A stretch of DNA of 64,000 nucleotides, taken from the NCBI RefSeq assembly GCF_040054535.1, contig NC_090785.1, positions 8,932,501 through 8,996,500 on the forward strand. The letters run 5' to 3'. The notes under the pieces are model-generated. The model was given only the letters and a program-made list of their open reading frames with translations, ran no database searches and was not told the DNA's origin. Source of the DNA: Antennarius striatus. Lineage: Eukaryota; Chordata; Actinopteri; Lophiiformes; Antennariidae. Below are positions 1 through 10,310 of this stretch, in pieces (the first letter of the stretch is position 1; each line of letters opens with the position of its first letter). Position numbers and translations under genes: made by a program.

Positions 1-937
1 TCCGGCTCTGCGCTCAGAACATCTCCACCGCTTTCCTCCGTCACACCAGTCCTCAGCTTTCAGACTAGATCCAACTGGCCCGTTGCTGTTTCAGTTTCAG
101 ATTTCTCGTCTTGAATCAATTTTAGCTTCGGGGTCCACTCGCGATGAAGGGGGGATACGTTCGGCCTGTCATCAGCACCTCAGCATCCAGCATTAGTCTG
201 CAGGACTAACGGGGAATCCGCGGCAACCACTTCCGACTCCAGCAGGCAGAACAACAGCGTTAGCTGGCTCTTTATCACGCATGGATTTATATCACCATCA
301 ATACCTTCCTGAGCTCCCTTCTGCCTTTGACGCGATCCCCGTGTTGACAATCTCCCGTCTGGGAGGTGTGTTGGTATCACGAACGGCCACCAGGGCGCGC
401 CTTCATCTGGGTGGGGCGACTGGCAACGGGCAGCACGACAAGGCATGAGCACCAGGGTTTGATGGAAATGACGGTGTCACTGGTAGATTGAGCTCCTTTC
501 ACTGTTATGAAAACTGAAGAGGTTCATTCTAACGACACTAGTTGAAATATAGACCGGGTTATTTCGAGTGTATCTCAAAACTATAATCAGATGGCTGCTA
601 TCGATGAAATGAGACATTGATTGTTGCCCCTGGTTTTGTCCTAAATCAATTTTGGAAATATTTCAGTGATGTCTTGAAAAATAAAATTTAAAAAAAAATG
701 GTCAAGGGACCTTGGAAATTTTAAGTTGTAGTAGATGAAATTGTAAAGGGACATGACGGTTTAAAACAGAATTAATTTCATTCAATGTATTTTTAGAAAA
801 GCAATCAACATTTAGTTAAGAAAAAATAAAAATATTCAGGTATAAACTCAGGTGAGTAGAAACCATATTCATCTTTAAATACACAGAATCAGCAAGAAAA
901 ACTGAGTTAACATGTCCATGGAAATAAAGTGGTTGGG
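1..937. other. GC-richer unassigned segment followed by AT-rich spacer
   Basis: The first 470 bases are richer in CpG than the rest of the left side and look like a promoter or first-exon region. A 90-codon minus-strand frame (180-452) is open but matches no family I know and has no hydrophobic or repeated pattern. From about 480 to 937 the DNA is AT-rich and probably holds the 3' UTR and downstream spacer of the minus-strand KASH gene. No gene can be called with confidence. Confidence 0.3.
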
Positions 938-3900
938 TCAAATGGGAGGTAAGGTGTTATAGTGGATGATGAAGAAGGGACTTGACATCAGGTCTGGACC
1001 GTTCCACAACAGTGTGATGGAAATAACAACAAAGGCCAAAAAGATGAGAATGAAGACAAACAGCAAAAAGAGTCCTGCTTTCTGGACTGTAGTCACCTTA
1101 CATCTGGCACACCTTAGACAATAGAAACAACAGGATTAAAAATTCATGAGGAGACTCTTAACACACCAGAGTAATTTTGTTATATTCTGATCTTTAATAT
1201 TTCCCTTGAAGTAAGAAGTACCTTTGAGTTTGAGTGTCCACAGGATGATTTTGAAATTTTAGCAGCTCCTCAGTATCAGTGTCCTCCTGCAGACGCAGGA
1301 AAAGAAATCAGTATTCTTATTGAATCTTATTTAACAATTTAATCTAAATCTAATTGGTGAGATAAGGAAATACAAGATGTACAATTTCTTCAGGGTCATG
1401 ATTACCATTTAACCTACCCTAATGGGAAAAATAAGCACATGTCATGCTTACAATTTCTATAATATACAAAGGATCTTTCATACATGTCTAAGATCTGTAG
1501 AGTCTGCCACACTAGTTTCTGGCCACACTCCTTCTGAGGAGGCCAGCTGTGTAATTTCCTCTGCAAAGGACAGCGGGGACAGGAGCAATCCTTCCTTTTC
1601 TTTAGCCACTTCGATTGTTACAGCGCTGGAAACAGCAAACACACAGCATTATGAATCCCAACGGATGATTCAACAAATGTCACGGCACATTTTACAGCAT
1701 GATGATCATGTGAGCCATGGTTACAGCGAAGCTTCATCCTGCCTGTCCTCCAACTGCTTTCTCAGCTCCCGATTGGTAAGCCTGAGATCCTGAAGTAAAG
1801 AAAGATGATCACACAACAAAACACACAAACATCTCTTGACATAATCAATCAATCAATCAAGTTTTATTTATATAGCGCTTAACCATCGCAGCAGACATTT
1901 CACAGCGCTTTAACAGACAGAAAAAACCCAACTGAACTCTCCAGAGCAAGCATAAGCGACAGTGGCGGGGAAAAACTCCCTCGATGATGAAGAACCTCCG
2001 GGCAGGACCCAGACTCTTTTGGACGGCCATCCGCCTCGACCGGTTTGGTGGGTAATAATGATAACAATAATAATAATAATCATCATCATCATTATTATTG
2101 TTTTAATAACTACGATGACTTTTACCTTTATGAAGTTGGACCACTCCTCTGCAGTTTCTTCAGACTGTTTTAACAGCTTGTCTTTCTATTGAACACACAT
2201 GGAAAAAGTCTTTATAATGAAATGCAACAATCATTTTATAGATGCTGAACTCCAAAGAGAAAGACCCCTATTAATGAGAAAATCTTTTGTTTTTGAGTTT
2301 TGGGGAGTCACTGCCTCACACTGACATCTCTTCCTACCTGAAGAATAATCTCATCCTTATGCTGCAGTCCTAACTGAGCTTCTTCAATTTCCCACTGAAC
2401 AAAAACATGACATTACAAATCAGGAGCTGTTTCATGATGAAAATCGGGAGTGGTCAATACTGATGCTGAAAAATAAAATCACATCACAGTCTTACCTTAA
2501 GGGTTTGAAGTGCATCCCTGATCATACTCAAGCTGACCTTGTCTTGGTCTCTCTCTTCCTGAAGGCTCTTGAGCTGAAACAAAATGTGCATCCACTGTTT
2601 TCTGGATCACTTCTAACTGAAGTGTACAACAGGAAAAGAAATTTTGTGAAAAGTAGCAAAAATCATACCTCGGCGGTTAGTATCTTATTTTGTTCCGTCA
2701 AAATGGCAGATTTCTCCTCCTGCACAGACACAAAATCACAAAAGAGCCCCCGATGATATTTAATGGCAAATATCTATCTACTTAACAGTCCCCTAGATAT
2801 ACACTATTAACTCCTTGTCCTTCTAACACCAGGTTGGCCCACATGTTCCTGATCAGTTTTTCAGGCTTAAGTGTTCAAAGTTCATTCCTTCAGTTTCCGC
2901 CCAATAGTTCAATCTATGTGTGACACAAATAATAAGATCTCTCAACATTTGCCTCTTTGTGTATTCTGCACTTTCAAACTAAATTAGTATCTCTTTATGA
3001 TCCAGATCTAGTGTTTTCTGAAAGAAATGTAAATAGCTGATGGCAGCTGTGGGTGAAATCTGAAAGTCAGAGGTGAAGCTTGTGGCTCAAGACGTGTTAT
3101 CAGCATCACATTAGACTAAGTATTAAAGATTTGTCTATACTTATGCCATCATTCATTTAAGTGTGATCTTTAAAGCACAATTGTTATGTTTACACAACAG
3201 TTTTCAGAAAATTGGTCAAAGTTAAAGTTGCGTAAAATAAACAAATACATTTTTGTCAGATTAAATGAAAAACATCAGTAATACCTCTGTAACAAAAACC
3301 TTTCTGGTCACTCACCAATTTCTGAATTTTGTCATGGCATCTCTTAACATCAAGGTCATCAGCCAGGACAGACCAACAAGGCTCTTCTTCAAGCTGCTGT
3401 GCTTCAGCAAGATTCTTCTCCAGTCTGTACACACAAAAAAGATGTCTAGAGCTGATGAATATAATGGATGAATTCATTAAGTTGTGTGTCACAATCAAAT
3501 GCATCGCTGAAATAAGTAGGATTAAAATGAGTAGCTATCTGTCATTCATTGGCATTGTAGTCCATAATTTAACTTTCAACCACCAAACATGTGTCCAAAG
3601 GTTGCCTGTGAAATATTTAGAGCCTAAATTGAATGCTTTGAGATTCCCCACAAGGGATAAGTTCAGAGAAATTAAACAAATCTAAATTCTACAATAATCT
3701 ATGCAGGATATGGATGTAAGATAACAACATGGTTGAGACGCGCGGCATTAGAAGCAGCACACAAGGTAATCATATGTCAAGTTACGCTATCACTTGTTTT
3801 CTGAGGGAGGAGTTCTCTGAGCGCAGCACTGCCAGCTCATCATCTGCAACATCCAACCAGAGCCTCATCTCAGCATTTTGGTCCCTCAGATGGCTTTGAC

Positions 3901-4054
3901 TGTAATCCAGCTCAGCTATTTTCTCAAGCATCTTCTTCGGTATCCTACACACACAAACAAGACAGTAACATTTATGTATTGCAGATATGTGACTATTTTG
4001 TGTGATAATTTGATCATTGAACATCACCCACAAGCTCTCCTCCGTGGCGTCCAT
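938..4054 (-). CDS. Coiled-coil protein with C-terminal KASH anchor (KASH5- or IRAG2/LRMP-like)
   Basis: Eleven exons in phase give 327 residues: 4054-4032, 3944-3786, 3424-3316, 2719-2669, 2573-2496, 2394-2338, 2185-2126, 1789-1725, 1625-1484, 1286-1222 and 1112-938. The protein starts MDATEESL and continues with heptad-like helices to about residue 190. A linker contains a LLSPLSFAEEI segment. A single membrane helix at about 282-305 is followed by about 21 residues ending LPPI. A tail anchor with a short luminal peptide ending in prolines plus one hydrophobic residue is the hallmark of KASH proteins, which sit in the outer nuclear membrane and bind SUN proteins. The short tail and the coiled coil recall KASH5 and IRAG2/LRMP. 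The EF-hand-like N-terminus of KASH5 is not seen, so the start could lie further upstream. The gene structure is well supported; the orthologue is inferred. Confidence 0.65.
1846..2098. repeat. Teleost interspersed repeat with adjoining ATT/ATC microsatellite
   Basis: Within an intron of the KASH gene. It begins with tandem AATC units, then TTTATTTATATAGCGC, a second GCGCTTTA block, and a conserved core of the type GGGGAAAAACTCCCT. It ends in a TAA/ATC simple repeat (about 2053-2098). I recognise this motif order from fish genomes but cannot name the family. A truncated start of the same repeat occurs near 53686. Confidence 0.6.
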
Positions 4055-4748
4055 CTTCCTGGCTTTCTACTCCCTTGTGCTTCTGGTTGACGGACGAATT
4101 GCTCACTAAAAATCTTACACAGAGCAAAAAGCAGCTTTCTAAAAGATATATTCTATATATTTCTTCCAATAATACTTAAAAAAAAACACACTATGACTAT
4201 GGTCGAATGGGAAGCGAGTATCAACTGTGAAAATCTCTGAATAATATTTTACTAACTTTACTTTTTGAAATATTAGATGTTAGTACATAGCAGAAATACC
4301 TGCAGTAAAATGGGGGGGAAATTCTGGTGTTGAAATGACTGAATCCCTCTTAAATGGCATGAAATAAATAGTGCTTTAATAGCTTTTTCTGTAATATCTG
4401 CATCTTTGAAAGACAGTCAGTTGCATGGCTAATGCTAACATGACATTGCCCAACATTTAAAATGGAGATAATAATTTTAAAAAGCAGCTCACATCATTTT
4501 CATGCTCAACAGGTTCTCAGGAAAAAAAAAATTATAATCTTAAAATGTCAGCATTACAAAATTTGTCAACACCATTCTATATCTTTTCACTGCTATATCA
4601 GATACTTTAATGTGCTAACATCTCTGTTAGCTAGCAGAGTTCAAAGTTGACAAAAACAGTCAATATCCAGAAAACAAAAACAAAAAACACCAATATTCAC
4701 TTAAAAATACAATATCCACTTTAAAAATAAAAAAATAAAAAAAACTTA

Positions 4749-4793
4749 CCAGCCAATAAATCCAAGCAATAAAGACAGTTACATTTTTATCCA
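4749..4793 (-). other. Candidate 5' non-coding exon with short upstream ORF for the KASH gene
   Basis: On the minus strand an ATG (4793) opens 15 codons that run straight into a GTAAGT donor. The exon lies between the CRE-bearing promoter and the MDATEESL exon. Its phase does not join in frame to the next exon, so it is more likely a leader exon with an upstream ORF than the true N-terminus. An alternative protein start through an unseen exon is possible. Confidence 0.35.
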
Positions 4794-4911
4794 TGCTAAC
4801 ATAGGAAGCGCAGTAAGACCTTTATATATACTTTTACAAAGCAATCGTTAGCAACAGCGATGGTCGGGAAGATACCCGCGACGTACAATAAACACGATGA
4901 CCACAACGTGA

Positions 4912-4919
4912 TGACGTCA
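4912..4919. promoter_or_regulatory. Perfect CRE palindrome in the KASH-gene promoter
   Basis: TGACGTCA lies in a CpG-richer stretch (about 4850-4930), roughly 120 bp upstream of the candidate leader exon. CREB/ATF/CREM factors bind this octamer. The position suits a proximal promoter element, but binding is inferred. Confidence 0.5.
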
Positions 4920-5019
4920 CACGCGGAAGAGTTCCAGGGTTCCCTTCTTCGTTCTGTGTAGATTACATTCTGACCACATTTACACATTTTTTTTGAAGGC
5001 GATTCAGACAACATCCTGT

Positions 5020-7237
5020 CTTTTTATTTTTTGTTATTTTATTTCACTGAGAGCTGAACCTATTTTCCAAACAGCTACTTTTACTAAAAAAAAAAAAAAA
5101 AAAAGATACAGTAAATATAACTTATTTGCGGGCACATAGCAACACAATGAAGTAAAAGTGCACAATAACTGACTTTTTTTAAATGCAAGGAATTTGAAAT
5201 TATCCTAAATTCAGTATAAAGTTTTGGTACAAATATTAAAATACTCTGTGACCTGACAGGGAAGGAAGTAGGCTGAACACTCATTGAGCTCTAAAACAGG
5301 TTTATAGTTCATGGAGACATCTGAAATATGAGGTCAGAAATTTGCCAGATTGACAAATAAGCCAGTATGGCGTGTTTGAACAAAATAAACTATAAGGTTG
5401 GTTTGTATTCATTACTGGAATAACACACATATCTTGACACAGCTGTGTCAAGTATCGGTAATATGACTTCATTTTCAGGAGGGAGGGTGAAAGTCACAAC
5501 TCCTAACCGAAGAATTGGGGCACTGTGACCTTGAAAATGAAAGTGACTCCAGGTTCGACTGGCCAAAAGAGTGAATCTAAGACACTGTTCAGAACTCCCA
5601 GGAGCATCAGAGCAGGAGAATGCCCCCATGTTAGGATGACATCAAATCACAAGATGGTTGTTGGAGACTCAGACCTGGGTTCTGTCTCAAAGACAGTCAT
5701 AAGAGATTGTTCCTTGATTCCAACTAAGCAGTTTATCCAACATTAGTCGAGTAAAGTATGCAGTTATAAGAATCTGCACTTGTTGATAGATCAAAGGCTC
5801 TGGTGATTGTTTATAAGGCTTGAATAAGCAGGGTAGAAACTTAAAAAATTTTAAGGGGTGGGGGGGGGGTTCTTATTTAAATTTAACCATTACAACATAT
5901 TTTACACCACAGTAAGAGTCCAAAATAGTAAACATTTCCAAGGGATTCCCTACAGCTAATTTATTGAAGCTATTTGAAAAAAACTTTTCAACAGTGTCAC
6001 AAAGGCAGAAATAGTGGACATAAAGTATTTCTTTAAAAATAACAATAATTACAAACAATATACTGTATATTATACATAACTGCAAAGGTAAAAACAAAGG
6101 CTCACAACAGTTCACTTAAGATTAAATAAATGACAAAAAAAATAATTACAAAAACAATAGTTCAAAAGGAGAGGCGACCAAAGGAGTGCAATGAATGATC
6201 AGGGATGTGGAACACTTCAGCAGGCTTTATACTTCATGTTCAGTAAAGAAAAGCTGCAGAATGCAAAGCAGGATTTAGTGTTTTCACATCAGAAAAGTTA
6301 CAAACCATATTATGACAGACAAAGCCAGATGAAACACAATTTATCCATCAAAACTATTTCTAAATATGGTAAAATATGTTAATATGTTAACATCAACAAG
6401 GTAACAAGGTTTTTTGGTTTGGAATTGTCTTTTACTGATTGAAGCACAAAGAATGTGAAGTCAAACATTTTTGGAGGCTTTAAACATTTTACATTTATTG
6501 GTAGACTTTGCTGTAAACTGCCACACATTTCAAAACACACTTTGTTGTTTTCTTACATAAATGTCATCTAGATGTTGTAACATCATTGTTGATATTCTCT
6601 CCTTATGTTCTCTCAATGACCCACAACAATATAAAGTACATGTTTGTGTTACACTTCAAAGTGGACATAGCTAGAAGTGGATAGGAGAAGCACATTAGAA
6701 CCCTAGCAGCTAACACAGCTAACAGCTGATAAAGGCCAATGATGGTATACTATACTTCAAGTTGTATCACCGTATCACTTTGTTCTTTTATCTTATATTC
6801 AGTAAAACAACCAATTCCATGAATTGGTCATTGGTGACTCCGGAGTGGCTACTCCTGAGTCAGTCATCAATTAATTTGTTAGCATTTACAATAATGTATT
6901 TTGCATTATCCATAAAATACATTCTCCATTCCGTGTATTGTTTTCATTCGGGTTTTTTATATTCAGTGCTCAGCATTCCAAAGGTTTGTTGTCTTTGCGA
7001 ATATAGTGAGTCCAGCCTCTAAGACTTACCTTTAATTCCAGTCCATTCAGCTTCTAAGTATGCCCAACATTTTTGTCCTTTACAGAAGCAGGTATTGTTC
7101 CACATTTATACACAGGAACCCCTTCACCTTACACTATTTCTCTTTCCCACACCCATCCAGTTCATCTTCATCAGAGGTGATATTCCCCGCTGCTGTTCTC
7201 AATAAAATCAGGATAATCACAAACTGACCAAGAGCTG
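5020..7237. other. Spacer between the KASH gene and zdhhc24
   Basis: AT-rich with homopolymer runs (A tract near 5085-5104, G run near 5864). It contains a perfect 20-bp palindrome at 5433-5452 and a 73-codon plus-strand ORF (5525-5746) with threonine-proline motifs that I do not recognise. The right end probably carries the zdhhc24 3' UTR. No gene is supported. Confidence 0.4.
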
Positions 7238-9091
7238 TTACCGAGTGGGTTCCAGTGATCCTGTGATCTGGAAATTTATGCCATCTCCAGGCAGAGGTGA
7301 TGAGATGAGTGGGCAGAGCCAGCAGAGGTACCAACGAAGCCCCAGAGAATGACGCAGGTTGCCCAGGACTCCAAGATTGTACGGTCTACGTGTAGAGTAC
7401 CACTCCCTGGTGGTCTGTCCCCGAAACATCAGGATAAGGTGGAAGAAGAAGAAGGCAGATACGAGGAGGAAGCCCACAACACATGTGTCTGCGATAAAGG
7501 CAAATGCAAAGGCTCGTGCTGACACCTGGCCTGCGGAGAGAAGGAACATCACACCAATGCCAGACATTCAAACTTAACTTAAATTAGGTTATATAATGAT
7601 GCATTAACTGTATGTTAAAGTTAACTTCTGTTAAAAGCACATTCAATATAAAGAAAAATTGTGACAACCAATACCGGACAAACCAGATCTTACCTGATAT
7701 CAGCATGATCCAGGGTATGAGCATCAGGAGGACACTGTGAATTGTCACACCCTCCTTCAGTATAACAATGAAGACCTCTGCGTTCATCACAGTAGCATAG
7801 AGGAGCCCAGACCACATAAACAACAAGCAGCTCAGGAAGTAGCGGTAGTTACTGAAGCCCACACACTGGCCAAAAAAGACGCAGTGGTGATCTCGACGCA
7901 GTACACACACTTTGCAGTCGTAGCAGTGGGAGCAGCGTGGGGGAGTGTGAGTCTCACATGTATAACAGAATCTGTATGAAGAGAAAAAAAACAATCATAG
8001 ATTAAATTAGCTGTTAATAATCCCATTACTTTAATCTCACTAAGGGTTGTGTTAATCCTATACTAAAGGTAATTTAAAATAATGTCTATTCCGTGAAGTT
8101 TGTATGTTCTCCCAGTGTCTTCATGGGTTCTCTGTGCTCTCCAGCTTCCTCTCACCTCAAAAAACACACAACTTAAGTGAATGCTTGAATTGGTCACACC
8201 AAAATTGTCTGTAGGTGTGAGTGTGTGTGGGGGGGGGTCTATGTGTGGTCCTGTAATGAATTGACGATACCCATGGTGTATTGCTCCTCTCGCTTGTACT
8301 CAGCTGGGTTTGTCTCCAGTGTAAACTGTGACCGGCATTTCAGATAAGCAGATAAAATGAGATGATTCGATCGTCTCGTCTGTCTTTGAGAAGACAAGAG
8401 AATAAATGAAACTGTTTCTGGTGCTGACATCTTTCTTAATATGAGTTTCTGACATTTGACTGATAATTTAATATTTTTACAGCAATCGTGGCTTAATCAA
8501 TCAATTAATTATTTTTTTGACAGTGTGTTGTTCGCACGTTTTGCATGAGTATTGAGAATCTACCACCCCGGCCAACGTTAGGTGACAGTAAGGGAGATGG
8601 GGGCAAAGTACAGATAGTACAGATGTGAGGAGAACATTCAAACCAAAATCAGTCAGTAGTGAGGGGACATCAATATCCAGCTGGCCAGAGCCAAGTCATC
8701 TGATTAATCCTGAATGGTCATTCTCTTTATAAACCACTAACCCATGAAAAAAAAGACTTTTCTTCCAATTCAACCTCTATGCTTACCTCCATCCCTGACC
8801 CACGCCTTCCCCACCGAGGAACACCCCTCTGATGCTGGGGCTGGTCTTGATGAACAGCAGGGCGTTCCAGCAGATGTTCACCAGCATGAAGTACTGGGCC
8901 AGCAGGTGAACTGACCTCCACCGGCCGGACCATGCCGTCTTCTTCTGGTCCGGCTCAAGCGGAGCCTCGACCACCACCAGGTAGCTCACTTCCCCGGTAA
9001 TGGAAAACACCAGAAAGGTGTTGAGTAGAACGGGAAGATGGTGACACACCCTTTCTACCTTACAAAACACTTGACTGGCAAAACCCGTCAT
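7238..9091 (-). CDS. zdhhc24: Palmitoyltransferase ZDHHC24
   Basis: Three exons (9091-8787, 7971-7694, 7530-7238) join in phase to 291 residues, close to the human length. DHHC enzymes transfer palmitate from palmitoyl-CoA to protein cysteines at membranes. The cysteine-rich domain starts at about residue 104 with paired Cys/His zinc ligands, and the catalytic motif Asp-His-His-Cys is at 129-132 within RRDHHCVFFGQCVGF. Membrane helices flank it (about 18-42, 64-82, 143-190, 200-230). Family-specific landmarks match human ZDHHC24: PSIRGV...GVGQGW before the domain, RGQTT.EW after it, and SPLPGDGI.FQ near the C-terminus. The start is the only ATG in frame in exon 1. The gene is divergent from kiz across about 1.2 kb. 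Confidence 0.93.
8098..8370 (+). repeat. Decayed tRNA-derived SINE-like repeat (body and tail)
   Basis: In zdhhc24 intron 1. It shows the series TTTGTATGTTCTCCC, GGGTTCTCTG.GCTCTCC, AGGTGTGAGTGTGTG and AGCTGGG seen in fuller copies at 31437-31790 and 41866-42118. The head with the tRNA-like promoter is missing. Divergence is high, so the copy is old. Confidence 0.55.
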
Positions 9092-10310
9092 GTTTCCTGC
9101 TCGTCCACCGTCTTGAAACCACAGCTCAAAGGGCGCTCGGCCCCTCGGAAGCTTCTGGATCGACGGACACTGTGGTCACCGTCGCCGCCAAATAACGTAA
9201 AGACAGCAAATCTAAGCGTAGTTAGCTTCGTCTTCAATCTGAAATGAATAATATGAAACAAATAAACGCTGGAATAATTTCGGGATGGATTAGTAAAATG
9301 TAAAAGACTGACAACAGCAGGTGTTCCTCCCTCCACACCGCTTCCCCCGCAACAGCATCTGGAAGGAACCTTGTTTTTGGTGATGGGTGTTATATGAAAA
9401 TACATCCGAAGTGAAACAACATACAATAGTTCCGCTTGTAAAAATGGGTCTTCGTCGCTGGCGTTAGACGCTCGACTGCTGGACTGAAAAAATTGGTGCA
9501 TCTATTATATATTTTAGACTAAGATTATTCGGACATGTCCAGAAGAGAGATAGTGAAAATATTGGTAAAGGGAGTTTTGAACTGCCAGGCAGGAGGCCTA
9601 GAGGAAGACCAAAGAGGAGGTTCATGGATGTAGTGAAAGAGGACATGAAGGTGGTTGGTGTGAGAGAAGAGGATGCAGAAGACAGGGTTAGATGGAGGCA
9701 ACTGATTCACTGTGGCGACCCCTGAAGGGAAAAGACAAAAGGAGAAGAAGAGACAAAAACAGTACAATAAAATGTCTTCCTTCACAAAATTATTCCACTT
9801 ACAAATAAAATTTTCAGTTACTGAAGAGATCTCTTTGATTTATTACTCTTAAGTGGTTTCAAATACTGTATGCAGTACCACCCAATAGTTGTAAAGCAGT
9901 CAAAATTGATGCATACTACAATTAAGTGTATGTGTCTGTTAAAATAAAGCTTTTCCAGAATGTTTGATTTCACCTTTTAACCCGCTTATAACCTTGCAGT
10001 TGTAAACAGATTTTATTACATAAAAAGAATATCCACAGATTATAAAAAAAATACTATGTGCCACCTTCCTGCATCTATGAGCATATATATTGAATTTAGT
10101 TTCAGGTAGCACCAATATATGAATGTTGGTGTGAATGGCTCAGTCAGTGAAGAAATATGCTTTGAAAGTACGGTTCACTTACTGTTCAATCCCATTAATA
10201 GACTCGTGGATTGGCTGTCGGTCCCTCCCCCTTGAATACAGACCTTAATCCCTCATAATCTCTGCCTTCACCGAAATCCTGAAGTCACTGTCACACCCAC
10301 ACTGACTAGC
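9092..10310. other. Divergent intergenic region between zdhhc24 and kiz
   Basis: The first 400 bases are CpG-richer and include the zdhhc24 5' leader and promoter. A RTE LINE fragment lies at about 9510-9752. The remaining stretch up to the kiz start is AT-rich without recognisable genes. The 137-codon minus-strand frame at 9088-9501 has no family features and is probably fortuitous. Confidence 0.5.
9510..9752 (+). mobile_element. 5'-truncated RTE-type LINE, 3' end
   Basis: The translated strand reads FGHVQKRDSE, then GRRPRGRPKRRFMDVVKEDM and ends RWRQLIHCGDP followed by a stop. It is followed by a short 3' tail of the type GGGAAAAGACAAAAGGAGAAG. This is the far C-terminus of the RT polyprotein of RTE-clade LINEs. 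It matches the copies at 43200-43332 and 58032-58400. Only the last part of the element is present, as usual after incomplete reverse transcription. Confidence 0.75.

Noticed and set aside
1962-2192. ORF with a long isoleucine run
   Set aside because: It is translation of a repeat and its ATT/ATC microsatellite.
9088-9501. 137-codon minus-strand ORF upstream of zdhhc24
   Set aside because: It overlaps the zdhhc24 leader, has no domain features, and no splice partner in phase.
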